This document shows positions 45,085-53,098 of a DNA stretch of 63,509 nucleotides, one piece after another. The notes below the pieces were generated by a model, which saw nothing but the letters and a program-made list of their open reading frames with translations, made no database searches and was not told where the DNA came from. Made by a program: the position numbers and the translations under genes. Within the stretch, counting starts at the first letter, position 1. Each line of letters begins with the position of its first letter. Source of the stretch: Candidatus Latescibacterota bacterium. GTDB taxonomy: Bacteria; Latescibacterota; UBA2968. The DNA lies in assembly GCA_022824945.1 (NCBI GenBank), contig JAJDYX010000045.1, positions 1-63,509 of the forward strand. The letters are read 5' to 3'.

Positions 45085-45758
45085 TTCTCCTCAAGAATAT
45101 TGCACAACGCCGACAAACTACTAATCTCATAGTCTGGCTCAGGAATACCATCCCGCCGCACAGCCCCATCCCGGTTGAGCCACGCAATGGAAATACCAGC
45201 CCGCCTTGCACCCACAATATCGTCTTCCTGAGAATCCCCAACATACAGCGTCTGATCGGGATCGGCTCCAAGAGCCTCAAAAGCAGAAAAGAAAATATCG
45301 GGATTCGGCTTGTAACACCGCGCAGACTCCGAACTAATCACAACCGGAAAACTCAGATCATTATTGCCCAGAGCCAAAGTAAGATGCCCGTGATCCGCAT
45401 TGGAAATAACGCCGATTTTCACATCGGACAAAGCATCAATAGCCGGTTTCACATCGCAAAAAACGGGCGCACTGCCAAAAGCGTCAAAAAGGTGTAACGT
45501 ATAAGGCTCGGGATCCGCCCGCACATTCAAATCGGCAAAAGTCTTCTCCAGACCAATAATATGCGCGTCCCAAAACGAAATAAAATCCCCCTCTCTCAAC
45601 AGCGGAAAGAAATAGCGGTCCCAGTGATCGAGAAACGCCTCCTTGCTCATATCGATCTGCAAATCATCGACAATAACCTGACACGTATCATACAGCGCGT
45701 CAAACGCCTTGTCAAAAAGCGTCCCATACCCATCAAAAAAAATCGTGGTATAATTCAC
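45081..45758 (-). CDS. HAD-like hydrolase (haloacid-dehalogenase type)
   Basis: 225 residues. Motif I is FFDGYGTLFD, the DxYGT form of the L-2-haloacid dehalogenase branch rather than the phosphatase DxDxT. It is followed by ISNAD (motif II), KPNPDIF (motif III Lys) and GDSQEDDIVGA (motif IV). The substrate may be a haloacid or an atypical phosphate ester. It overlaps by 4 nt at both ends with the epimerase gene (45755-45758) and the dioxygenase gene (45081-45084). Confidence 0.9.
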   Translation of the reverse strand: MNYTTIFFDGYGTLFDKAFDALYDTCQVIVDDLQIDMSKEAFLDHWDRYFFPLLREGDFISFWDAHIIGLEKTFADLNVRADPEPYTLHLFDAFGSAPVFCDVKPAIDALSDVKIGVISNADHGHLTLALGNNDLSFPVVISSESARCYKPNPDIFFSAFEALGADPDQTLYVGDSQEDDIVGARRAGISIAWLNRDGAVRRDGIPEPDYEISSLSALCNILEEK

Positions 45759-46501
45759 CGATAATCCTCCGCATTCCCCTCGGGATCAAAACCCAGCACA
45801 TCGCGTGCATGCGTCATATCCCGATAACTGTACTTATTATCCGAAACAACATAAAAAATATCAAACTTGAGATCATCGGACACCTCAATACACGACTCAA
45901 CCATGCTGGCAATCGTACTTTGACTGCACCACACAGAATAACCGCGCGTCCCATTGGGCCGGTCCTCGGCATTCACCGCACCAATACGCAGACAAATAAC
46001 AGACAGATCCGTACTATCGGCATAATGCCGCGCCAAAGCCTCGCCCCAGACCTTTGTACACCCGTAAATCCCGCGCGGGCGCGTGGGTGTCTTGTGAGAA
46101 AACTTATCCCATGACTCGGGCACCTCATCGTATCGCCCCGCCACAATCGCATCATAAGGCGAATCATTCTCCCAACCCGCTGTCACCGAACCGCTACTGG
46201 CAAAAATAACGCGCTTGACCCCGGCGCGAAGCGCCGCTTCAAAAACATTATAAGTCCCCACAATATTGTGCGCGACAAAACCCTCAAAATCGCTTCTAAT
46301 CGCAGCAGCCAGATGCACAACCGTATCAATCCCCTCAAACGCCGGACAAATCGCGTCAAAATCCGAAATATCAGCCCGCCGACAATCCACGCCAGCCACA
46401 TCGCGGCGATTGAGCGCACGCAACTCATACTTACCCTCAAGCTGCTCGCGAGCAGCCCCGCCAATCAGTCCGCTCATACCTGTAATGAGAATTTTTTTCA
46501 T
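45755..46501 (-). CDS. NAD-dependent epimerase/dehydratase (extended SDR)
   Basis: 248 residues. The N-terminal GMSGLIGG NAD motif is followed by VVHLAA, the catalytic YGCTK (YxxxK) and the distal PESWDKF region. The start at 46501 has AAAGGA before the ATG; the longer frame adds a stretch over the upstream repeats and was rejected. It converts a nucleotide sugar or similar substrate and heads the five-gene minus-strand operon. Its C-terminus carries no extra domain. Confidence 0.9.
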   Translation of the reverse strand: MKKILITGMSGLIGGAAREQLEGKYELRALNRRDVAGVDCRRADISDFDAICPAFEGIDTVVHLAAAIRSDFEGFVAHNIVGTYNVFEAALRAGVKRVIFASSGSVTAGWENDSPYDAIVAGRYDEVPESWDKFSHKTPTRPRGIYGCTKVWGEALARHYADSTDLSVICLRIGAVNAEDRPNGTRGYSVWCSQSTIASMVESCIEVSDDLKFDIFYVVSDNKYSYRDMTHARDVLGFDPEGNAEDYR

Positions 46502-46535
46502 ATAGTATCCTTTTGTTATATGTCCCTGAGTCAGC

Positions 46536-46613
46536 GGGCGACCACAGGGGGTCGCCCCTACAAACACTGGATTAACCAATGACCATCGTAGGGGACAGCC
46601 CCTGTGCTGTCCC
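46536..46613 (+). repeat. Pair of intergenic palindromes (GGGCGACC and GGGACAGC types)
   Basis: Hairpin GGGCGACC/GGTCGCCC (46536-46543 with 46550-46557), then CTACAAACACTGGATT and AATGAC (46567-46583), then GGGACAGC/GCTGTCCC (46592-46599 with 46606-46613). It shares the GGGCGAYC hairpin and the CTGGAT border with the cluster at 52882-52978. Confidence 0.7.
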
Positions 46614-46628
46614 GGCAGTCAGCCTTTA

Positions 46629-46802
46629 TCGCATTCCCAATCAGAATACATTGAGAATCGAAATTTATCAAGACCGATTTTGCTTGTGGTTCTCTATTCT
46701 CATGCTCGGAGACAAATCTACTGAAACCATCAGTGAAGCCCCAAAAGAAAAAGCCCAACGGTTTGGAAGAGTCCGTTGGGCTTCAAAAAAATAAGGTTCG
46801 AT
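46629..46802 (+). repeat. Long direct repeat R, copy 1 (174 bp)
   Basis: About 89% identical by eye to 47861-48035, with one 1-nt indel. It begins TCGCATTCCCAATCAG and ends at GTTCGAT. It contains a terminator-like hairpin at 46751-46783 and sits just downstream of a minus-strand toxin gene. Confidence 0.9.
46751..46783 (-). terminator. Terminator in repeat R copy 1
   Basis: Stem AAGCCCAACGG/CCGTTGGGCTT (46751-46761 with 46773-46783), an 11-nt loop and T-rich tails on both strands. It would end minus-strand transcription of the toxin gene. Confidence 0.85.
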
Positions 46803-46823
46803 CACACCTTCGCGACACCTCAA

Positions 46824-47093
46824 TTACAGACGCTTGAGTAACTGATCATAGTCCGCGTGCGATCCTATCCAAAACCAAAAAATATGATCTCCTTCTCGCA
46901 AACCCAACGCCCGATAGCCCATTCCAATGCGAACAGCAAAGATCGGCTGACGCGGACTGACACGCTTGAATTGGAGACTGGAGTGATAGGGATCTGAGCG
47001 CCAAAGTTCGTAAGCCTGGGCAGCTTGCCTTTGAGCCTGTTGAGAAAGTCGGTTGAGTCGTCTTCGAAATTCTCTCGTAATACTGGATGTCAT
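46824..47093 (-). CDS. RelE/ParE-family toxin
   Basis: 89 residues with the ParE/RelE pattern (REFRRRLNRLSQQAQRQAAQAYELW, IFAVRIGMGYRALGLREGDHIFWFWIGSHADYDQLLKRL). It is the downstream gene of a two-gene module: its start overlaps the antitoxin stop by 4 nt (47090-47093). Both genes point away from the repeat-free side. Toxins of this fold cleave mRNA at the ribosome or poison gyrase; the target cannot be decided here. It is followed at once by repeat R copy 1 with a terminator. Confidence 0.9.
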   Translation of the reverse strand: MTSSITREFRRRLNRLSQQAQRQAAQAYELWRSDPYHSSLQFKRVSPRQPIFAVRIGMGYRALGLREGDHIFWFWIGSHADYDQLLKRL

Positions 47094-47329
47094 TGCTGAG
47101 ACTGATTAACAGGAAAAACATCATCAAGTGGCACCGTATCACCCGCAGCAACTTCCCTTCTTACTCCTTCAGCCAAACGATCCCACTCCTCATCAGTTGT
47201 GGCTTCAAAACGCTCTGTCCAGGCCTGCTCATATTTCAGGTCAGCTATAATACGTGCGGCAATGGCATCCCGCTGGTCTTGCGGCAGTTTTTGAATCTCT
47301 GCGACTACCTGTTCAAGTAAATCAGCCAT
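47090..47329 (-). CDS. Antitoxin of the ParE/RelE-type pair
   Basis: 79 residues: MADLLEQVVAEIQKLPQDQRDAIAARII onward, typical of the short partner found before such toxins, with an acidic C-terminus for toxin binding. A GGGAG site precedes the ATG. It overlaps the toxin by 4 nt. It would neutralise the toxin and autoregulate. Confidence 0.83.
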   Translation of the reverse strand: MADLLEQVVAEIQKLPQDQRDAIAARIIADLKYEQAWTERFEATTDEEWDRLAEGVRREVAAGDTVPLDDVFPVNQSQQ

Positions 47330-47576
47330 TTCTGTGACTCCCTGTATGAATGCTCTGCTGACTTAAAATATAACTCCAAATAACAATATTAACCAGATAG
47401 ATTTCTTGTCAGCAACTATAAAGTGCAGACAGTTATGGGGATTAGGATTATGTATTTTTGAGACTTATATCCCCTAACTTTACACCTAAAATGAGTTCGC
47501 CCATTGTCCTGGCTTCTTTTTTTAGTATATTGCAAACCTTTATCTGGAAAACGGTATTTTTTTAAGGATTTCAATT

Positions 47577-47786
47577 ATGATGTTTGACTATCTCAGTGCT
47601 GCACGCCGAACCGGCATTAAAAATGAGCATCTGGATCAAATATGCCATCAAATCAGATCTGAATTTCCCGACGATGAAATGATGTTTGAACTGCACGTTC
47701 TAAGAGCCATTCTGGCCATTGAATCGGGTCGGGTTTCACTTGACCAGGTGTTGAAAGAACCAGAAATGCAACCTCCAGCGACTTGA
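47577..47786 (+). CDS. Small conserved-looking hypothetical protein
   Basis: 69 residues, highly charged and helical (ARRTGIKNEHLDQICHQIRSEFPDDEMMFELHVLRAILAIESGRVSLDQVL). An AAGGA site lies 8 nt before the ATG pair. It is not recognised and may be an unrelated cargo gene or a small regulator. It stands alone between the toxin-antitoxin pair (minus) and repeat R copy 2. The 247 bp before it hold no gene I can support. Confidence 0.6.
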   Translation: MMFDYLSAARRTGIKNEHLDQICHQIRSEFPDDEMMFELHVLRAILAIESGRVSLDQVLKEPEMQPPAT

Positions 47787-47860
47787 GCTATATTTAAACC
47801 GACTGTTCCATTTCAGGTTATCAGACTCGCTGGATAGCTCAAATTACTCGCTGTCTTCTG

Positions 47861-48035
47861 TCGCATTCCCAATCAGAATACATTGAGAATCGGAATTTAT
47901 CAAGACCGATTTTGCTTGTGGTTCTCTGTTCTCAGGCTCGGAGACAAATCCACCGAAGCCACAAGTGAGACCCCAATAGAAAAAGCCCAACGGTTTAGAA
48001 AATGCCGTTGGGCTTCATGAAAAATAAGGTCCGAT
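47861..48035 (+). repeat. Long direct repeat R, copy 2 (175 bp)
   Basis: About 89% identical by eye to 46629-46802. It begins TCGCATTCCCAATCAG and ends GTCCGAT, with the same internal hairpin (47983-48015). It lies just downstream of the minus-strand 90-residue gene at 48054. Confidence 0.9.
47983..48015 (-). terminator. Terminator in repeat R copy 2
   Basis: Stem AAGCCCAACGG/CCGTTGGGCTT (47983-47993 with 48005-48015), an 11-nt loop and an A-rich flank. It would end minus-strand transcription of the 48054-48683 genes. Confidence 0.85.
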
Positions 48036-48053
48036 TGAACGGTTTGAAGGCTG

Positions 48054-48326
48054 TCAAACCGGGCTGTGGTGTTCTTTTTGAGAGACTACAGGAGCAATCT
48101 CTCGAATGGCATCCCAATCAATCACAGCAACCCACAAATTTTCTTTTTGCGAGTATCTAACCACACCATCAACTTCTAAATCTTCGCTATAAAGGATTAG
48201 TGATTGCCCTTCTTCCAGAAAAATTTTCTGACATGTGAGGTCTTCCACAGTCCCAACGCAGTTCAAACGCACCCTGCCTTTTACATCCGCGTTGTGAAAG
48301 TCTGCAAACACTCTTGGTTTTTTCAT
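48054..48326 (-). CDS. Small hypothetical protein (possible beta-rich fold)
   Basis: 90 residues: FADFHNADVKGRVRLNCVGTVEDLTCQKIFLEEGQSLILYSEDLEVDGVVRYSQKENLWVAVIDWDAI. It is predicted to be beta-rich by eye. A GGGAGAAGG site precedes the ATG. It is downstream of the HigA-like gene (45 bp) and before repeat R copy 2. It is not recognised; it may be a small accessory protein of the toxin-antitoxin-like cluster. Confidence 0.6.
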   Translation of the reverse strand: MKKPRVFADFHNADVKGRVRLNCVGTVEDLTCQKIFLEEGQSLILYSEDLEVDGVVRYSQKENLWVAVIDWDAIREIAPVVSQKEHHSPV

Positions 48327-48371
48327 TTTTCCTTCTCCCGTGCAGGATTTGGAAAAGAAATATAGCTCCTA

Positions 48372-48683
48372 TCAGGCATCTGTCAACACCTGACGCTCTA
48401 AAACGCGCACCTCAGCCTCCAATCGCTCACCGAGGCGGTCTTTCTCCAACTCCAAATTGTAGCGTGTCTGAAGATTGAGCCAGAACCGATCTGTGGTTCT
48501 AAAGTAGCGCGCCAGCCGAAGCGCAGTGTCTGCCGAAATAGCGCGCTTGCCGTGAACAATCTCGTTAATCCGGCGAGGAGGAACTGAGATGTCTTTTGCC
48601 AGACGATATTGGCTAATACTCAGAGGCTGGAGAAACTCCTCAAGCAAAATCTCTCCCGGATGAATCGGGGGCATTGTAGGCAT
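48372..48683 (-). CDS. HigA-family HTH antitoxin-like regulator
   Basis: 103 residues. It has the HigA hallmark PPIHPGEILLEEFLQPLSIS, the HTH (QYRLAKDISVPPRRINEIVHGKRAISADTALRLARYF) and the FWLNLQTRYNLE segment. AGGAGG precedes the ATG. The place where HigB is normally found, immediately upstream, holds only a short remnant (48693-48758). The antitoxin may now act alone or with the HipS-like gene. Confidence 0.93.
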   Translation of the reverse strand: MPTMPPIHPGEILLEEFLQPLSISQYRLAKDISVPPRRINEIVHGKRAISADTALRLARYFRTTDRFWLNLQTRYNLELEKDRLGERLEAEVRVLERQVLTDA

Positions 48684-48692
48684 AGATACCTC

Positions 48693-48758
48693 CTAACGGT
48701 AATCGACGATCTCCACGTTGGTCGCACATCCTGCCTGCCATTCAAAGCTTGGAGAATG
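48693..48758 (-). pseudogene. C-terminal remnant of a HigB toxin gene
   Basis: A frame of about 21 codons ends in FEWQAGCATNVEIVDYR then stop, 9 bp before the HigA start. The motif matches the conserved HigB C-terminal end (VEIVDY followed by H/R). The frame is preceded by a stop (tca at 48759) and then by the stop of the HipS-like gene, so about 80% of a HigB gene is missing. Confidence 0.6.
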
Positions 48759-48767
48759 TCAGAAGGA

Positions 48768-49196
48768 TCAATCTTCGGGTCCGGCGGAGCTGTCTTTGGG
48801 GATCAAGATAAACGGATTGGCAATTGTGGTTTTGCCAAAACGCTTGAGCAACTGGGCCTCATTGTGTGGGTCGAGGTTCTCCTCGCGGATCACGCGCTGA
48901 ATGGCCGGCTGCCCCAGGCCAGGGATACGAATCACGAAAAACGGCCACAATACATCAGATTCGTAGTGTTTGTCGAGATACGGGAAGTCTATGATAGGGC
49001 GGATGTCTTTCTTTCCCCGGAAACTTTCCGTGTACTCGAAATGCCACTTTCCGCCTCGAAGAGTGAGATGCCCCACATCCAGATTGCGGTGTCGCACCAA
49101 AAATTCAGCCGTCTCATCCTGGGGGGTGCGAAGGTGCTTCAGTCCGCCCTGGTGGAACAGAACTTTCTTCAGGGTCGATATCATAGCATACTTCAT
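48768..49196 (-). CDS. HipA-N-terminal (HipS-like) domain protein
   Basis: 142 residues. It resembles N-subdomain 1 of HipA: VGHLTLRGGKWHFEYTESF, RPIIDFPYLDKHYESDVLWPFF and TTIANPFILIPKD align with the HipA pattern of VGEL, PLSLSLPL, FNFFDNLLP and VGAVTLIP. No HipA kinase core is found, so it may correspond to the small HipS protein of HipBST systems. Downstream lie a HigB remnant and a HigA-like regulator. No HipT kinase gene is seen. The start is uncertain: a second ATG is 4 codons later, and no clear Shine-Dalgarno is present. Confidence 0.6.
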   Translation of the reverse strand: MKYAMISTLKKVLFHQGGLKHLRTPQDETAEFLVRHRNLDVGHLTLRGGKWHFEYTESFRGKKDIRPIIDFPYLDKHYESDVLWPFFVIRIPGLGQPAIQRVIREENLDPHNEAQLLKRFGKTTIANPFILIPKDSSAGPED

Positions 49197-49215
49197 TGAA
49201 GGATTTTCTCAGAAA

Positions 49216-49437
49216 TTACGGACCTGTCGGCTTGCCCAGTCGCCGTTGTTCCGCTTCCCATTGTAGTGCGGCTTCTTGGGTGGTGCGAAAACCGACCTGA
49301 AAAATGTGACCTCTGCTCCAGCCGGGTTTTCGCTGATGCTCGGCCTCGCGGCGATCAATGTCTCTGGTGATACCTGTGTGGACAATACGATTGCCCAACT
49401 TAAAGTGATATTTGTAAAAGGTTCTGCTGGTTGCCAT
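49216..49437 (-). CDS. Small GIY-YIG-like-fold protein
   Basis: 73 residues: YKYHFKLGNRIVHTGITRDIDRREAEHQ then IFQVGFRTTQEAALQWEAEQ. The pattern of a strand, HxGITxDxxRREAEH and a terminal helix is that of a short GIY-YIG-type family. The canonical GIY and YIG are replaced by HFK and HTG, so nuclease activity is uncertain. An AGTAGG site precedes the ATG. It lies 20 bp upstream of the HipS-like gene and 40 bp downstream of the AAA ATPase gene, in the same direction. Confidence 0.6.
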   Translation of the reverse strand: MATSRTFYKYHFKLGNRIVHTGITRDIDRREAEHQRKPGWSRGHIFQVGFRTTQEAALQWEAEQRRLGKPTGP

Positions 49438-49476
49438 GTTTTAGACCTACTCAACAATTTCTTTGAAAATTTGCGT

Positions 49477-51294
49477 TCATTTTTGATTTTTTAGTTGTTC
49501 CAATATTTCCTCTACAACCAACTTAAGGTCATCAAAATGCCGAAAATGATCTTCGATGCCATTGGTAAAGATATGTTCTGCAAATTCGGTCTTTTTCCTA
49601 TTGTTGAACGAAAGGCTGATTTCCCTGTCTGTTGAGTATTCTGTAGTACGAACTGCGAATGGTTTGAGTAGCTCCTCATCATATTTATTTTCTATACCTT
49701 CCGAAGCAATTTCGTTCTCTCGTTTTTCGAACCAAAAGGCATTTACACTCGCTTTCTCGGGTAGTTCATCAGCCAGTTTCCTAGCGGTACTTTGCGCATC
49801 ACAGTCCCACACAATTAGAAAATGAGAGTTTGTCTTCATATACGCGAGAAGCTGACCATAGCTTTTGAGCTGATCTTTACCAGTTCTGTCTGGTAGAGCA
49901 TCAAATACGTCAACTTTCTTAGGATAAAATAGACTCGCCCATTTTTTGAGATGAAGTGAGTTTTTACCTTCTGTCAAGATTGTGATCGGCGCAACAGACG
50001 ACACAATTCTCAATCCAGTCTCTATTGTAGCAATACCCTCGGACAGTTCGGAAACTGCCTCAGACTTAGTCACGGACGAGACGTCAATTTTGTTGTGCTT
50101 TCGAGAAACACGAAAAATCTCTCCTTCCTCCAACATAGACACCGTCGTTACTGAATGCGTAGCCATTATGACTCGCGTCCCGTTCTCAACAAATAGATTC
50201 TTGAGACCGGTAATTAGTGCAGAAATCATAGACGGATGGAGTACAACATCCACTTCATCCAGGAGTAAAAGCTTAGGCTGGCGACGACCAATGCGCTGGT
50301 TAAATGCAGCCAAGAACAGCGACATCAGAATTTTTTCTCCAGATGAGAGACTTGCAGCCGAGTAGCTATCACCCGTAGCTCGATTCGTCATTTTTGTTTC
50401 AAATGAATATTGGGAATGATCAGTAATACTAATTCTGCCTTCTTCCGGATCGGAAAAATCAAAATTGAACAGTTCAGGGTTCCCAGAAGTCTCGCGCATC
50501 TGGTCCAAGTTTGCTCGCAATATCTCCCAAGGAGGTGTGTTTTCATTTCTGTATTGCGATATTAAATTTTGAAAGCACAGCGATCCCTTCTCTACCTCAG
50601 TATGAGCCCATAAGAATTGGTCATATTTGTATCTCGTAAATATTTCATTTAGAGTGTTTTCGATAAAGCCTCCTTCGGAGTTCACTGCGCTAAGAATATC
50701 GTCTCGACAGATTTCATGCGGTAATTTTCCGTTCAATTTCATAGCTAAAGTGACGAGAGATGCCGGATTGTCTCTCGTATTTCCACTATGTCTTTCTTCC
50801 AGAGGATTGATGACTCTGCTATGTATTTGTTCACAGTAGGTTGAAAGTGCATCAATACTCGGTACCATAGAGAATGCACTGGATTCTCGCATTCCGACTA
50901 TTACATTTCTCGATTCTTCCTCAAATTGGCGGCGATCATCAGACCCGTCTATCAGTTCAAAAGTGTTTATAATTTGCTCAAAAATTTCTTTCGCTACGTT
51001 TACGGGAGCCTCATCAGACCCTTGTGCGAAATATTTTTCTACCGTTCGTGCAACTAATGAAGAACTTCCCTGTTTTGCAGGTTGTGAATCTTGTAACCTG
51101 AATGATTCGAGATCGTACATTTCAATTTCCGAACTTGCAATACCCGCAACAGATATATAATCCTGCTTTATCGCCTCCAGTATTTGTGTCTTACCAACGC
51201 CATTTCGTCCGATTAACATTGTGAAATCTGGTAAATCAATCTCATTAAGATTTTTTATTGAAAGGTACGGTTGTTTGAATTTTATCCGCATCAT
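49477..51294 (-). CDS. OLD-family-like AAA ATPase with TOPRIM domain
   Basis: 605 residues. Walker A is GRNGVGKT (about 29-36), the ABC-type signature is SLSSGEK and Walker B is LLLLDEVDVVLHP, followed by a THS H-loop. A C-terminal TOPRIM-like part carries ILTEGKNSLHLKKWA (Glu) and FLIVWDCDAQST (DxD). This is the OLD-nuclease architecture of phage exclusion and Gabija-type proteins. It may be a DNA nuclease gated by nucleotide binding. CTGGAG precedes the ATG. It is 70 bp downstream of another AAA ATPase gene in the same orientation. Confidence 0.85.
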   Translation of the reverse strand: MMRIKFKQPYLSIKNLNEIDLPDFTMLIGRNGVGKTQILEAIKQDYISVAGIASSEIEMYDLESFRLQDSQPAKQGSSSLVARTVEKYFAQGSDEAPVNVAKEIFEQIINTFELIDGSDDRRQFEEESRNVIVGMRESSAFSMVPSIDALSTYCEQIHSRVINPLEERHSGNTRDNPASLVTLAMKLNGKLPHEICRDDILSAVNSEGGFIENTLNEIFTRYKYDQFLWAHTEVEKGSLCFQNLISQYRNENTPPWEILRANLDQMRETSGNPELFNFDFSDPEEGRISITDHSQYSFETKMTNRATGDSYSAASLSSGEKILMSLFLAAFNQRIGRRQPKLLLLDEVDVVLHPSMISALITGLKNLFVENGTRVIMATHSVTTVSMLEEGEIFRVSRKHNKIDVSSVTKSEAVSELSEGIATIETGLRIVSSVAPITILTEGKNSLHLKKWASLFYPKKVDVFDALPDRTGKDQLKSYGQLLAYMKTNSHFLIVWDCDAQSTARKLADELPEKASVNAFWFEKRENEIASEGIENKYDEELLKPFAVRTTEYSTDREISLSFNNRKKTEFAEHIFTNGIEDHFRHFDDLKLVVEEILEQLKNQK

Positions 51295-51364
51295 AGAACT
51301 CCAGTAATGTCCTCAAATCAATCGACTGTTGCGCCGCAGATTGCCTCGCCTACTAGCGCGAAAT

Positions 51365-52729
51365 CTACGTCTTCTCGACGGCATCAGTCCGTTCCTCTAT
51401 TTCCTCCGTGGGATGAGGATTTGTTAGTGACCATCCCGGCACGATATGAGGGATTCCCCCCATCCGTCCTTGCAAATAGCTTTTCCGAATATCCTTGTCG
51501 TAACGGACATCTTTGTACTCGCTAAAAGAAAACAAACTCGACACGCCAGCTTCATCCCTTTCTGTCGCCCACATTTCGTCCCGACGCAACAACTGCTGAT
51601 CCATCAGCATAACATTATGGGTCGTCAGCAACAGTTGTGTTCGGGTTTCCGTGGAGCAATTGGACAGGTATTCCTCAAGCAATTGGCGAATCAGCAAGGG
51701 ATGCAGACTGCGGTCTATCTCATCAATGACATAAACTTTCTGAGACGCTTGTGCTGAAAGCTCGAGAAAGGCAGGCAGGAGATCGATAACTCGTTGCGAA
51801 CCATCCGATTCCTGATAAATCTCAAACCTGACCTCTGTGCCATCCGATTTCGGATGGAAAGTGACCGGCCTTTTTGCGATTAACTCCCCGTCCTTGCGGG
51901 TAACCACGATGCGATTGGTCTGCGGTTCCATCAGCAACCGAACAGCCATGCCTTCTTTGACCTCTTCCTGAAGCTCGGTCTTTAATGGCTCGGGAATCGA
52001 TATATTTTCTAATGGAATTTCTTCACTGCCAAGATGTGCAATTCCGGTATCGAGCCGTGGCAACATCTCGTTCATTGCCGTGTAAAGTGGATGTCCCTCA
52101 TCAAGAAATATCTCGAAAGGATCAAACCGCGAGTCGGGCGCCACCAGTACAAGCGTATTCTCAAACCAGTCATAGACCGGCCTGAAATCGTCGATATTTT
52201 GGGATACGGAGTTGGTCAGGAAAAGCTGATTATCCCGGGTCCCTCTGAAAGTGAACTGCAAGAACATGTCTTTGGCGAGCGATGCGTCAAAGTTGAGATT
52301 GCCGTCACGACGATCATAGAGCACTTTTTCACTTGTACTCGTGATCTTCACCAGTCTTTCTTCCAGCACCACCTTTTGGGTCACTGCAAAGCTAAAATCG
52401 TAGATGGTCTCATCAATCAGCAACTCAAAAGCAAAGCGCGAAGGCCGACTTCTCCCTTCGGCATCCAACCGAAATGTCTCAATTGGGATCAGGCTATCGG
52501 GTCTGGTACCTTTAATAACCAGCGTCCTGGCAAAATTCAGAGCCTTAAAAAAATTAGTCTTGCCCGATGCATTGCCGCCATAAATCGCCGCAATCGGAAG
52601 AACTCGCGTTTGGTACTTGCCGAGCTTTGGAACACGTTCTCCATGCTGGCGCTCTCGACTGGCAATCATCGAAAAGGTAGTTGGGTCGCGGAAAGACATC
52701 CAGTTTTCTACTGAGAAACTGATTATCAT
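51365..52729 (-). CDS. AAA15-family ATPase (RloA-like)
   Basis: 454 residues: N-terminal [17 protein letters not shown], Walker [12 protein letters not shown] (about 51-61), and late Walker [14 protein letters not shown] with H-loop TTHNVMLMD. This is the pattern of AAA15/RloA ATPases, often linked to abortive infection (with RloB). No RloB gene is seen next to it. It probably acts as a sensor ATPase. AGGAGATGG precedes the ATG. It is upstream of the OLD-like gene, possibly one operon. Confidence 0.85.
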   Translation of the reverse strand: MIISFSVENWMSFRDPTTFSMIASRERQHGERVPKLGKYQTRVLPIAAIYGGNASGKTNFFKALNFARTLVIKGTRPDSLIPIETFRLDAEGRSRPSRFAFELLIDETIYDFSFAVTQKVVLEERLVKITSTSEKVLYDRRDGNLNFDASLAKDMFLQFTFRGTRDNQLFLTNSVSQNIDDFRPVYDWFENTLVLVAPDSRFDPFEIFLDEGHPLYTAMNEMLPRLDTGIAHLGSEEIPLENISIPEPLKTELQEEVKEGMAVRLLMEPQTNRIVVTRKDGELIAKRPVTFHPKSDGTEVRFEIYQESDGSQRVIDLLPAFLELSAQASQKVYVIDEIDRSLHPLLIRQLLEEYLSNCSTETRTQLLLTTHNVMLMDQQLLRRDEMWATERDEAGVSSLFSFSEYKDVRYDKDIRKSYLQGRMGGIPHIVPGWSLTNPHPTEEIEERTDAVEKT

Positions 52730-52881
52730 CTGACCATCTCCTAATGTGGTATTTTCGGTTTATATCATCTTAAATTTAGAGAATTTTAGCCAAATGTCAA
52801 TTTTAAAAGAGAAAAAATCTCTTTTAATACATTTTCTTAACAATGATCATCGGACTACAATGTCAGAAACAGGTACAAAAA

Positions 52882-53022
52882 AAGGGCGATCACAAAGGAT
52901 CGCCCTTACAACAAACACTGGATCGCGGCTCAACATCATAGCCTGCCCCTGCATGGTTTAAGCAGGGGCCGCGATGACAATCAAAACCTTCTGGATTGCG
53001 GCTAAAACCCTGCCGCAATGAC
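52882..53022 (+). repeat. Cluster of intergenic palindromic repeats
   Basis: Contents: hairpin AAGGGCGATC/GATCGCCCTT (52882-52891 with 52898-52907); a TACAA...CTGGATC border; inner hairpins GCGGC...GCCGC and CCCCTGC/GCAGGGG with ATGAC border (52918-52978); then the CTGGATT...AATGAC repeat (52991-53022). The 369 bp between the ATPase gene (52729) and the aldo/keto reductase (53099) hold these and otherwise no gene I can support. Confidence 0.75.
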
Positions 53023-53098
53023 GGAGACACAACGCCAGTAATGACGGGTGCCTTTAACCTCTCGCGTCTCACTTGTTTCACACTTCACACTTCCTACT

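Noticed and set aside
46751..48015. attC-like integron recombination sites in repeat R
   Set aside because: GCCCAAC and GTTGGGC fit the RYYYAAC/GTTRRRY core pattern, but the hairpin is only 33 bp, perfectly paired and followed by T-tails, unlike attC with its bulges and 57-141 bp length. No integron integrase gene is seen. A terminator explains it better.
52746..52961. 71-residue plus-strand open frame
   Set aside because: It lies over AT-rich sequence and the palindromic repeats, has no Shine-Dalgarno and no recognisable motif.
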